Positions 47,617-59,640 of a stretch of DNA of 64,000 nt are shown in pieces; positions within the stretch are counted from its first letter, which is position 1; the number at the start of each line of letters is the position of its first letter. The notes beneath the pieces were generated by a model. It saw only the letters and a list, made by a program, of their open reading frames with translations. It was not told the origin of the DNA and made no database searches. The position numbers were made by a program, and so were the translations under genes. This stretch comes from Synaphobranchus kaupii (Eukaryota > Chordata > Actinopteri > Anguilliformes > Synaphobranchidae): positions 4,055,332-4,119,331 of the forward strand of contig JAINUF010000027.1 in the NCBI GenBank assembly GCA_029718625.1. The letters are read 5' to 3'.

Positions 47617-50600
47617 CTGCCACTCAGTTCCCCGCTCACACCGGTCTGGGATCCATGCACGCTGTGCTCAAGTACGGCGCAAACACATTCTTTACAGTCT
47701 AGGGGGAAGTCGTTTCCCCCAGCAAAAGCTCATCACAATATCCCCGGTTCCACTGGCTCCGTCGCACTGACCGGCTCTGCAGTACGCCACCGTACACACA
47801 ACACAACACATTCGCACAGAAATAAAAGCTAACCAAACTTAAACCAAACGAAAAGAAAATACACTGTCAAACATTTCGGGAGCTCAGAGGCAAGCCACCC
47901 TCTCTCGCTCACCCTCCGTCAATTCTCCCCTTTCACTCCAGGTGCGTTCCATTTATTCCCTCAGGAAACCCAGCCCCTTGCGTCCCCACTTCAATCAATC
48001 AATTCCCCCATGAGTACCAACCACTCATTCAATCATTCAATCCCGTTCCGCAATTATCCAATTTACTACTACAAAATCCACTCTCATTCCCTCCTCACTG
48101 AGGAAGACCACAAAACATGTTACACACAATGTGCATGTGACACAGCCAGTGTGTGCATGTGATTGGTTGACGTGAGCAGGAGCAAACCAGGGTGCATTCA
48201 CAAATGCAGAATCACACAGACAAATGCATTGTTGAAAATCAACAATGGGGTAGCTGCCAGCAGCTAGCACCACAGAGGGTGAGTCCCAATATTCCTCGCT
48301 CCTCACCTCCACTCATCTCCTACCCGGAAGTATGCAAAAGTACAAGTAGTTGCACGTACAGCATAAAGTGTACCTGACATTGCGGTTTGCGTCATTTAAT
48401 TAATATGTAACCATTAATATGTAATCAGCAATATTAGATTAGGACACAAAGATCGGCTTCTGGGGCCGGAGGAGAGGAGGTGGTAGTGGAGGAAAGGAGG
48501 ATGCATTTTTGGAGTCTTGTGATGCACACAGTGCATGGTATTTTTTCAGAGTAAGAGTAGAAGACGTCTGGTCAGAAAAGTGTGAGATGTTAATGTGTAG
48601 GGAGCGGGCTGAGCTATAGCTAGCTATGTTCTGTGAGCTACCAGCCATTCTCAGATCTTGTTACCCTACGCAGAACCAGGGGTCAATTACACTACAAATA
48701 ACTGTACAGAACGTGATGTATACACACACTCACATTGCACTATAATATTTCAGGCAGAAAAAGGCATTGGTTATGTATTCATAGTCACACTGAGACTCAG
48801 ATTTACAACTGCAAGAGCTGACAGAGATGCTTCACACACTGAAGAAATAGAAATGTCGTACTAGACAAATGTGTAGCAGGCCTGTACATGTCCAGTAGAG
48901 TGGACATGCCTCCCGCACTGTGAAAGCTAACACTACCACACCGGCGCCTAGATGGTATCCGTCTCTCCTGGAAAAGGTGGCACTACAGATAACGTCACCA
49001 TTTTGTGCCAAGCATGGCCATATTCTTTGATATGAATACTAGCTCTGACACCAAAAACTAGACACTCTGCTGCTATTGCTGATTCTGTTACTCAACTGGA
49101 GAAGGTCTGCAGCAAGATAAGTCCGTTTAAAAAAACTGGTCCGAGTCCTGTGGATGGACTCCGAGCTGACTCAGTATAATTTAATCAGCAGAGCTGGTAA
49201 GGAAAGACAGCAGTAGATATAGTCTATGGCCCACATTTACTGACTGCATCTGCATAGATCTTGTTCTCTTGCTCTAGTTTCAATGAGATACAATTCCTGT
49301 CAGAGACATGCTCTCTCTCAAACTCAAAACAGATCTTATAGAGTCATATGACACGATGCTGCACTACCGAACAGATCACCTGCTGAAAAGACCACACAGA
49401 GAATGCTACACAGCAATTTATAATAATCCCAGTAATTGCAGCTGCAAAGCTAATAGCCAGCAGTTTGCTTGTTTATTAGGGGACGTAGCTGCTGGTACCC
49501 TATTGTTTTTGTTCAGATTCTTTTTTTTTCTTTTTTTCTCCCCTTTCACCTAAAATTCCCATGAGCTGGTTTGGCCTAGAATCACCAAACTTGGCAGGCT
49601 TGTTGAGATTGCCAAACTCTTGTATCCTCTATATCAGTGGTTCCCAACCCTGGTCCTGGAGTACCCCTGTGTATGCTGGTTTTCGTTCCAACCACAATTG
49701 CAATACCAGAATTTTAACAAGCTGTTATTTTTTCTTAATTAGGTGTTTTTATTGTATGAGAGAACACTTTAAAATCTTTACTCTCTTAAGCCACGTTATG
49801 TTAGCAATAGCTATGCATGCCATGAAGAAGAAAAAAAACCCATGTTCATTATGCTCATTGTGTTATATTGCAAACAATTACAAAGAAGAAGTAACAACTC
49901 AGGTGATTAGGCTCCTAATTAGGTAATTGAACGCAAGTTAAATTTTTTCCTTAACACAATGCAGGTTTGGCTCGTTATCATTTGCTTTGTCTTTGAATTT
50001 CTTCATTATTTACCAAACGGTTAGTTTTATTGGCCATGTGGCCACAATTTCACCAATTATGAGCCTAGGACGGCACAGATTTCAGAGGTTTTGGGTCATG
50101 GATCCACCCAGGGCAGATTCCAGACGGTCTTAAGGCTTGTTGCAGCTGCTGGTCGCACTCTGAGGCCTTAAGACTTGTATCTGCCGTAAATTCTCGACAC
50201 CTGTAACGGGCCTAGTTCTTGACATGGATTCTGATACTACAATTCACAAGTGTTGAGATATGAACCAGGCCAAAGTCGTGACAACGAGGCCCTGGGACCT
50301 GAGTCTGAGACATAAAAATATACATACCACTGCACCTGGGACACCGGCACACTTCAGAACGTACGCACTGGGTTTGCACACAGATAAACCGGGGCCACAA
50401 TTGCTGCAGAAAAGCTGGAGTGAAAAAGAGAGGTTGAAACATGTTTAAAATCACCAATATCTGTTAGCATAAATTATGCGGGAAAACACATGAGAAGCTG
50501 TGACTTGGATTATTATTTCTTCATATATTTATAAATATAAACAGTGAAAATGGTGATGGTTAAATCCCCCCATGAAGTTTAATTAGAGTTTGAAGTTGGC

Positions 50601-50664
50601 CATCTCATATCCTTGTATATAACAGTACTACCACATTTTGACCACAAGATGGTGCCATTTTAAC
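47617..50664 (+). repeat. Macro-unit core U8 (B lineage, L-kind start)
   Basis: B lineage, subtype CTTGTTGCAGC with GAATTTCTTC (shared with U3, U4 and U10). A small deletion (TGTATGAGAG) near 49756 extends one short open frame to 121 codons, which shows how little these frames are conserved. It ends in X (50370-50664) and array F. Confidence 0.9.
49635..49935 (+). mobile_element. hAT-like terminus fragment (U8)
   Basis: Copy of the fragment at 6485 with the TGTATGAGAG deletion inside it. The right end is approximate. Confidence 0.4.
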
Positions 50665-50880
50665 GGGTTGGGGTCCGCACGCACTTTTGGGTTGGGGTCC
50701 GCACGCACTTTTGGGTTGGGGTCCGCACGCACTTTTGGGTTGGGGTCCGCACGCACTTTTGGGTTGGGGTCCGCACGCACTTTTGGGTTGGGGTCCGCAC
50801 GCACTTTTGGGTTGGGGTCCGCACGCACTTTTGGGTTGGGGTCCGCACGCACTTTTGGGTTGGGGTCCGCACGCACTTTT

Positions 50881-51264
50881 GGGTCGGGGTCCGCACGCAC
50901 TTTTGGGTCGGGGTCCGCACGCACTTTTGGGTCGGGGTCCGCACGCACTTTTGGGTCGGGGTCCGCACGCACTTTTGGGTCGGGGTCCGCACGCACTTTT
51001 GGGTCGGGGTCCGCACGCACTTTTGGGTCGGGGTCCGCACGCACTTTTGGGTCGGGGTCCGCACGCACTTTTGGGTCGGGGTCCGCACGCACTTTTGGGT
51101 CGGGGTCCGCACGCACTTTTGGGTCGGGGTCCGCACGCACTTTTGGGTCGGGGTCCGCACGCACTTTTGGGTCGGGGTCCGCACGCACTTTTGGGTCGGG
51201 GTCCGCACGCACTTTTGGGTCGGGGTCCGCACGCACTTTTGGGTCGGGGTCCGCACGCACTTTT
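50881..51264 (+). repeat. Block of 16 GGGTCGGGG variant units in array F
   Basis: Sixteen consecutive 24-bp units share a T-to-C change, which turns GGGTTGGGG into GGGTCGGGG and adds one CpG per unit. Flanking units lack it. Confidence 0.95.
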
Positions 51265-51700
51265 GGGTTGGGGTCCGCACGCACTTTTGGGTTGGGGTCC
51301 GCACGCACTTTTGGGTTGGGGTCCGCACGCACTTTTGGGTTGGGGTCCGCACGCACTTTTGGGTTGGGGTCCGCACGCACTTTTGGGTTGGGGTCCGCAC
51401 GCACTTTTGGGTTGGGGTCCGCACGCACTTTTGGGTTGGGGTCCGCACGCACTTTTGGGTTGGGGTCCGCACGCACTTTTGGGTTGGGGTCCGCACGCAC
51501 TTTTGGGTTGGGGTCCGCACGCACTTTTGGGTTGGGGTCCGCACGCACTTTTGGGTTGGGGTCCGCACGCACTTTTGGGTTGGGGTCCGCACGCACTTTT
51601 GGGTTGGGGTCCGCACGCACTTTTGGGTTGGGGTCCGCACGCACTTTTGGGTTGGGGTCCGCACGCACTTTTGGGTTGGGGTCCGCACGCACTTTTGGGT

Positions 51701-51833
51701 TGGGGTCCGCACTTTTGGGTTGGGGTTCGCACTTTTGGGTTGGGGTTCGCACTTTTGGGTTGGGGTTCGCACTTTTGGGTTGGGGTTCGCACTTTTGGGT
51801 TGGGGTTCGCACTTTTGGGTTGGGGTTCGCACT
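51701..51833 (+). repeat. 20-bp variant block at right edge of array F
   Basis: One transitional GTCCGCAC unit followed by six GTTCGCAC units of 20 bp. Confidence 0.95.
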
Positions 51834-52137
51834 GGGTTTGCACACAGATAAATCGGGGCCACAATTGCTTGCGGGGCTGCAGAAAAGCTGGAGTGAAAAA
51901 GAGAGGTTGAAACATGTTTAAAATCATCAATATCTGTTAGCATAAATTATGCGGGAAAACACATGAGAAGCTGTGACTTGGATTATTATTTCTTCATATA
52001 TTTATAAATATGCACAGTGAAAATGGTGATGGTTAAATCCCCCCATGAAGTTTAATTAGAGTTTGAAGTTGGCCATCTCATATCCTTGTATATAACAGTA
52101 CTACCACATTTTGACCACAAGATGGTGCCATTTTAAC
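51834..52137 (+). repeat. X' segment, right flank of array F
   Basis: 304 bp, a direct repeat of 50370-50664, with A-like markers. Confidence 0.9.
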
Positions 52138-52399
52138 AGATAGTTGAATTAGCACCATCTTGTGGTCAAAATGTGGTAGTACTATGTGAAATACAAGGAT
52201 ATGAGATGTATATCACATATAGCACTACCACATTTTGACCACTAGATGGTGCCATTTCAACTATGTTAAAATGGCACCATCTTGTGGTCAAAACGTGGTA
52301 GTACTGTTATATACAAGGCTATGAGATGGCCAACTTCAAACTCTAATTAAACTTCATGGGGGGATTTAACGTCACCATTTTCACTGTGCATATTTATAA
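51993..52399. repeat. Large inverted repeat with hairpins (upstream of U9)
   Basis: Arms 51993-52137 and 52265-52399. Organisation as at 30782. Confidence 0.88.
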
Positions 52400-52935
52400 C
52401 AGCCTGGTCTCACTCCCAAGTCGTCACATAGCGACGCTTGGGCAGCTCCTACGGCGTCATCCTTTAGACGCAGAAGGAGGCCTTTTGCGTCATTATTTGA
52501 CGCACTCGTCTCGAATTTACGAATCCTACTATGGCGAAGGCTTTGCTCGTGATAACCGACTGCGAGCATGCCCGCTCAGTCTTCGCCGTGTGCGCGGAGA
52601 TCTTTCTGATTTCGTGATTCCCGTACCCCATCCCCAACCCCTAAACATAACCTCACAGGAGTTCATGTAACTCGGGCTCATGCCCGAACTGTTAAGATAG
52701 TGGGCGAGCCCGACCACAAGAGTTCACGTAACTCTCTACCAGATGAAGAAAAAATAAAAATAAAAAAGCATAATATCAAAGTGCCACAACCAAAGACAAA
52801 TTATGTGGCCACAATCGTCAATATACGACGCAAAAGGCTGCGTCAATATACGACGCAAAAGGCTACCTTTGGCGTCACATAGCGACGCTTGGGCAGAAGC
52901 GTCGCTATGTGACGAGTCCGCGTGAGACCACGTTG
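52400..52935. mobile_element. TIR element, intact 536-bp copy (U9)
   Basis: Ends and length as in the U5 copy. Target duplication TTTATAA at 52393-52399 and 52936-52942. Confidence 0.85.
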
Positions 52936-52983
52936 TTTATAAATATATGAAAAATATGCCTTCCACCAAAGTCTACACGCCCC

Positions 52984-55900
52984 CTGCCACTCAGTTCCCC
53001 GCTCACACCGGTCTGGGATCCATGCACGCTGTGCTCAAGTACGGCGCAAACACATTCTTTACAGTCTAGGGGGAAGTCGTTTCCCCCAGCAAAAGCTCAT
53101 CACAATATCCCCGGTTCCACTGGCTCCGTCGCACTGACCGGCTCTGCAGTACGCCACCGTACACACAACACAACACATTCGCACAGAAATAAAAGCTAAC
53201 CAAACTTAAACCAAACGAAAAGAAAATACACTGTCAAACATTTCGGGAGCTCAGAGGCAAGCCACCCTCTCTCGCTCACCCTCCGTCAATTCTCCCCTTT
53301 CACTCCAGGTGCGTTCCATTTATTCCCTCAGGAAACCCAGCCCCTTGCGTCCCCACTTCAATCAATCAATTCCCCCATGAGTACCAACCACTCATTCAAT
53401 CATTCAATCCCGTTCCGCAATTATCCAATTTACTACTACAAAATCCACTCTCATTCCCTCCTCACTGAGGAAGACCACAAAACATGTTACACACAATGTG
53501 CATGTGACACAGCCAGTGTGTGCATGTGATTGGTTGACGTGAGCAGGAGCAAACCAGGGTGCATTCACAAATGCAGAATCACACAGACAAATGCATTGTT
53601 GAAAATCAACAATGGGGTAGCTGCCAGCAGCTAGCACCACAGAGGGTGAGTCCCAATATTCCTCGCTCCTCACCTCCACTCATCTCCTACCCGGAAGTAT
53701 GCAAAAGTACAAGTAGTTGCACGTACAGCATAAAGTGTACCTGACATTGCGGTTTGCGTCATTTAATTAATATGTAACCATTAATATGTAATCAGCAATA
53801 TTAGATTAGGACACAAAGATCGGCTTCTGGGGCCGGAGGAGAGGAGGTGGTAGTGGAGGAAAGGAGGATGCATTTTTGGAGTCTTGTGATGCACACAGTG
53901 CATGGTATTTTTTCAGAGTAAGAGTAGAAGACGTCTGGTCAGAAAAGTGTGAGATGTTAATGTGTAGGGAGCGGGCTGAGCTATAGCTAGCTATGTTCTG
54001 TGAGCTACCAGCCATTCTCAGATCTTGTTACCCTACGCAGAACCAGGGGTCAATTACACTACAAATAACTGTACAGAACGTGATGTATACACACACTCAC
54101 ATTGCACTATAATATTTCAGGCAGAAAAAGGCATTGGTTATGTATTCATAGTCACACTGAGACTCAGATTTACAACTGCAAGAGCTGACAGAGATGCTTC
54201 ACACACTGAAGAAATAGAAATGTCGTACTAGACAAATGTGTAGCAGGCCTGTACATGTCCAGTAGAGTGGACATGCCTCCCGCACTGTGAAAGCTAACAC
54301 TACCACACCGGCGCCTAGATGGTATCCGTCTCTCCTGGAAAAGGTGGCACGACAGATAACGTCACCATTTTGTGCCAAGCATGGCCATATTCTTTGATAT
54401 GAATACTAGCTCTGACACCAAAAACTAGACACTCTGCTGCTATTGCTGATTCTGTTACTCAACTGGAGAAGGTCTGCAGCAAGATAAGTCCGTTTAAAAC
54501 CACTGGTCCGAGTCCTGTGGATGGACTCCGAGCTGACTCAGTATAATTTAATCAGCAGAGCTGGTAAGGAAAGACAGCAGTAGATATAGTCTATGGCCCA
54601 CATTTACTGACTGCATCTGCATAGATCTTGTTCTCTTGCTCTAGTTTCAATGAGAGACAATTCCTGTCAGAGACATGCTCTCTCTCAAACTCAAACCAGA
54701 TCTTATAGAGTCATATGACACGATGCTGCACTACCGAACAGATCACCTGCTGAAAAGACCACACAGAGAAAGCTACACAGCAATTTATAATAATCCCAGT
54801 AATTGCAGCTGCAAAGCTAATAGCCAGCAGTTTGCTTGTTTATTAGGGGACGTAGCTGCTGGTACCCTATTGTTTTTGTTCAGATTCTTTTTTTTTCTTT
54901 TTTTTTTCTTTTTTTCTCCCCTTTCACCTAAAATTCCCATGAGCTGGTTTGGCCTAGAATCACCAAACTTGGCAGGCTTGTTGAGATTGCCAAACCCTTG
55001 TATCCTCTATATCAGTGGTTCCCAACCCTGGTCCTGGAGTACCCCTGTGTATGCTGGTTTTCGTTCCAACCACAATTGCAATACCAGAATTTTAACAAGC
55101 TGTTATTTTTTCTTAATTAGGTGTTTTTATTGTATAGAGAGAACACTTTAAAATCTTTACTCTCTTAAGCCACGTTATGTTAGCAATAGCTATGCATGCC
55201 ATGAAGAAGAAAAAAAACCCATGTTCATTATGCTCATTGTGTTATATTGCAAACAATTACAAAGAAGAAGTAACAACTCAGGTGATTAGGCTCCTAATTA
55301 GGTAATTGAACGCAAGTTAAATTTTTTCCTTAACACAATGCAGGTTTGGCTAGTTATCATTTGCTTTGTCTTTGAATTCTTCATTATTTACCAAACGGTT
55401 AGTTTTATTGGCCATGTGGCCACAATTTCACCAATTATGAGCCTAGGACGGCACAGATTTCAGAGGTTTTGGGTCATGGATCCACCCAGGGCAGATTCCA
55501 GACGGTCTTAAGGCTTGTTGCAGCTGCTGGTCGCACTCTGAGGCCTTAAGACTTGTATCTGCCGTAAATTCTCGACACCTGTAACGGGCCTAGTTCTTGA
55601 CATGGATTCTGATACTACAATTCACAAGTGTTGAGATATGAACCAGGCCAAAGTCGTGACAACGAGGCCCTGGGACCTGAGTCTGAGACATAAAAATATA
55701 CATACCACTGCACCTGGGACACCGGCACACTTCAGAACGTACGCACTGGGTTTGCACACAGATAAACCGGGGCCACAATTGCTTGCGGGGCTGCAGAAAA
55801 GCTGGAGTGAAAAAGAGAGGTTGAAACATGTTTAAAATCACCAATATCTGTTAGCATAAATTATGCGGGAAAACACATGAGAAGCTGTGACTTGGATTAT

Positions 55901-56051
55901 TATTTCTTCATATATTTATAAATATGCACAGTGAAAATGGTGATGGTTAAATCCCCCCATGAAGTTTAATTAGAGTTTGAAGTTGGCCATCTCATATCCT
56001 TGTATATAACAGTACTACCACATTTTGACCACAAGATGGTGCCATTTTAAC
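52984..56051 (+). repeat. Macro-unit core U9 (A lineage, L-kind start)
   Basis: A-lineage markers through the core, as in U1, including the long T tract and TTGCGGGG. The one exception is the B-type CTTGTTGCAGC near 55514. It is not followed by an array but by the truncated hairpin pair. Confidence 0.9.
55013..55314 (+). mobile_element. hAT-like terminus fragment (U9)
   Basis: Copy of the fragment at 6485, right end approximate. Confidence 0.4.
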
Positions 56052-56218
56052 AGATAGTTGAATTGGCACCATCTTGTGGTCAAAATGTGGTAGTACTATG
56101 TGAAATACAAGGATATGAGATGTATATCACATATAGTACTACCACATTTTGACCACTAGATGGTGCCATTTCAACAATCTGTTAAAATGGCACCATCTTG
56201 TGGTCAAAATGTGGTAGT
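56011..56218. repeat. Tandem hairpin pair, truncated form (U9/U10 junction)
   Basis: 208 bp, as at 7480-7687, cut at the same GTGGTAGT|CTAAAAG joint. Confidence 0.85.
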
Positions 56219-56607
56219 CTAAAAGTCTACACGCGCCCCCCCCCCTCAAAAGTCTACATGCCCCCCCCCAAAAGTCTACACGCGCCCCCCCCCTCAAAAG
56301 TCAACATGCACCCCCCCTCAAAAGTCTACACGCACACACACACACACTCACACACACAAAGTAGTGGAGTCCTGCCCACACCACTTGGAGGACTACCACC
56401 AAATAAAAGAAAAATACAGGCCAAACAAATAACCATACACATGCAACACACAATGGGACAGCTTCGCCACTCTTTGGTGGTCGCCAACGGGGTTTATGCC
56501 TGTCCCCCACTCGGGCGAGCCTCAGGTCACAGGCCTTCGCCCTCATCACACTCGCCGGTCACGCCACAGGACACCGACTCTAGGCAAGGGAGAGACGTAC
56601 ACACCCT
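56219..56607 (+). repeat. S-kind spacer of U10: C-rich minisatellite, (CA)n and unique segment
   Basis: Five AAAAGTC units with C runs, a (CA)n tract at 56333-56358, then the unique segment. The unit count equals U3. Confidence 0.85.
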
Positions 56608-59600
56608 CTGCCACTCAGTTCCCCGCTCACACCGGTCTGGGATCCATGCACGCTGTGCTCAAGTACGGCGCAAACACATTCTTTACAGTCTAGGGGAAGT
56701 CGTTTCCCCCAGCAAAAGCTCATCACAATATCCCCGGTTCCACTGGCTCTGCAGTACGCCACCGTACACACAACACAACACATTCGCACAGAAATAAAAG
56801 CTAACCAAACTTAATAAACCAAACGAAAAGAAAATACACTGTCAAACATTTCGGGAGCTCAGAGGCAAGCCACCCTCTCTCGCTCACCCTCCGTCAATTC
56901 TCCCCTTTCACTCCAGGTGCGTTCCATTTATTCCCTCAGGAAACCCAGCCCCTTGCGTCCCCACTTCAATCAATCAATTCCCCCATGAGTACCAACCACT
57001 CATTCAATCATTCAATCCCGTTCCGCAATTATCCAATTTACTACTACAAAATCCACTCTCATTCCCTCCTCACTGAGGAAGACCACAAAACATGTTACAC
57101 ACACTGTGCATGTGACACAGCCAGTGTGTGCATGTGATTGGTTGACGTGAGCAGGAGCAAACCAGGGTGCATTCACAAATGCAGAATCACACAGACAAAT
57201 GCATTGTTGAAAATCAACAATGGGGTAGCTGCCAGCAGCTAGCACCACAGAGGGTGAGTCCCAATATTCCTCGCTCCTCACCTCCACTCATCTCCTACCC
57301 GGAAGTATGCAAAAGTACAAGTAGTTGCACGTACAGCATAAAGTGTACCTGACATTGCGGTTTGCGTCATTTAATTAATATGTAACCATTAATATGTAAT
57401 CAGCAATATTAGATTAGGACACAAAGATCGGCTTCTGGGGCCGGAGGAGAGGAGGTGGTAGTGGAGGAAAGGAGGATGCATTTTTGGAGTCTTGTGATGC
57501 ACACAGTGCATGGTATTTTTTCAGAGTAAGAGTAGAAGACGTCTGGTCAGAAAAGTGTGAGATGTTAATGTGTAGGGAGCGGGCTGAGCTATAGCTAGCT
57601 ATGTTCTGTGAGCTACCAGCCATTCTCAGATCTTGTTACCCTACGCAGAACCAGGGGTCAATTACACTACAAATAACTGTACAGAACGTGATGTATACAC
57701 ACACTCACATTGCACTATAATATTTCAGGCAGAAAAAGGCATTGGTTATGTATTCATAGTCACACTGAGACTCAGATTTACAACTGCAAGAGCTGACAGA
57801 GATGCTTCACACACTGAAGAAATAGAAATGTCGTACTAGACAAATGTGTAGCAGGCCTGTACATGTCCAGTAGAGTGGACATGCCTCCCGCACTGTGAAA
57901 GCTAACACTACCACACCGGCGCCTAGATGGTATCCGTCTCTCCTGGAAAAGGTGGCACTACAGATAACGTCACCATTTTGTGCCAAGCATGGCCATATTC
58001 TTTGATATGAATACTAGCTCTGACACCAAAAACTAGACACTCTGCTGCTATTGCTGATTCTGTTACTCAACTGGAGAAGGTCTGCAGCAAGATAAGTCCG
58101 TTTAAAAAAACTGGTCCGAGTCCTGTGGATGGACTCCGAGCTGACTCAGTATAATTTAATCAGCAGAGCTGGTAAGGAAAGACAGCAGTAGATATAGTCT
58201 ATGGCCCACATTTACTGACTGCATCTGCATAGATCTTGTTCTCTTGCTCTAGTTTCAATGAGATACAATTCCTGTCAGAGACATGCTCTCTCTCAAACTC
58301 AAAACAGATCTTATAGAGTCATATGACACGATGCTGCACTACCGAACAGATCACCTGCTGAAAAGACCACACAGAGAATGCTACACAGCAATTTATAATA
58401 ATCCCAGTAATTGCAGCTGCAAAGCTAATAGCCAGCAGTTTGCTTGTTTATTAGGGGACGTAGCTGCTGGTACCCTATTGTTTTTGTTCAGATTCTTTTT
58501 TTTTCTTTTTTTCTCCCATTTCACCTAAAATTCCCATGAGCTGGTTTGGCCTAGAATCACCAAACTTGGCAGGCTTGTTGAGATTGCCAAACTCTTGTAT
58601 CCTCTATATCAGTGGTTCCCAACCCTGGTCCTGGAGTACCCCTGTGTATGCTGGTTTTCGTTCCAACCACAATTGCAATACCAGAATTTTAACAAGCTGT
58701 TATTTTTTCTTAATTAGGTGTTTTTATTGTATAGAGAGAACACTTTAAAATCTTTACTCTCTTAAGCCACGTTATGTTAGCAATAGCTATGCATGCCATG
58801 AAGAAGAAAAAAAACCCATGTTCATTATGCTCATTGTGTTATATTGCAAACAATTACAAAGAAGAAGTAACAACTCAGGTGATTAGGCTCCTAATTAGGT
58901 AATTGAACGCAAGTTAAATTTTTTCCTTAACACAATGCAGGTTTGGCTCGTTATCATTTGCTTTGTCTTTGAATTTCTTCATTATTTACCAAACGGTTAG
59001 TTTTATTGGCCATGTGGCCACAATTTCACCAATTATGAGCCTAGGACGGCACAGATTTCAGAGGTTTTGGGTCATGGATCCACCCAGGGCAGATTCCAGA
59101 CGGTCTTAAGGCTTGTTGCAGCTGCTGGTCGCACTCTGAGGCCTTAAGACTTGTATCTGCCGTAAATTCTCGACACCTGTAACGGGCCTAGTTCTTGACA
59201 TGGATTCTGATACTACAATTCACAAGTGTTGAGATATGAACCAGGCCAAAGTCGTGACAACGAGGCCCTGGGACCTGAGTCTGAGACATAAAAATATACA
59301 TACCACTGCACCTGGGACACCGGCACACTTCAGAACGTACGCACTGGGTTTGCACACAGATAAACCGGGGCCACAATTGCTGCAGAAAAGCTGGAGTGAA
59401 AAAGAGAGGTTGAAACATGTTTAAAATCACCAATATCTGTTAGCATAAATTATGCGGGAAAACACATGAGAAGCTGTGACTTGGATTATTATTTCTTCAT
59501 ATATTTATAAATATAAACAGTGAAAATGGTGATGGTTAAATCCCCCCATGAAGTTTAATTAGAGTTTGAAGTTGGCCATCTCATATCCTTGTATATAACA

Positions 59601-59640
59601 GTACTACCACATTTTGACCACAAGATGGTGCCATTTTAAC
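56608..59640 (+). repeat. Macro-unit core U10 (B lineage, S-kind start)
   Basis: B lineage. It has a private 18-bp deletion between two GGCT repeats near 56747 (CTGGCTCTGCAG) and CTCCCATTTC near 58515. It ends in X (59346-59640) and array G. Confidence 0.9.
58610..58912 (+). mobile_element. hAT-like terminus fragment (U10)
   Basis: Copy of the fragment at 6485, right end approximate. Confidence 0.4.

Larger units (their letters stand above)
50665..51833 (+). repeat. 24-bp minisatellite array F (1,169 bp)
   Basis: Pure GGGTTGGGG units, then a run of 16 GGGTCGGGG units (50881-51264), then GGGTTGGGG units again, and a right-edge 20-bp block. Confidence 0.98.
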
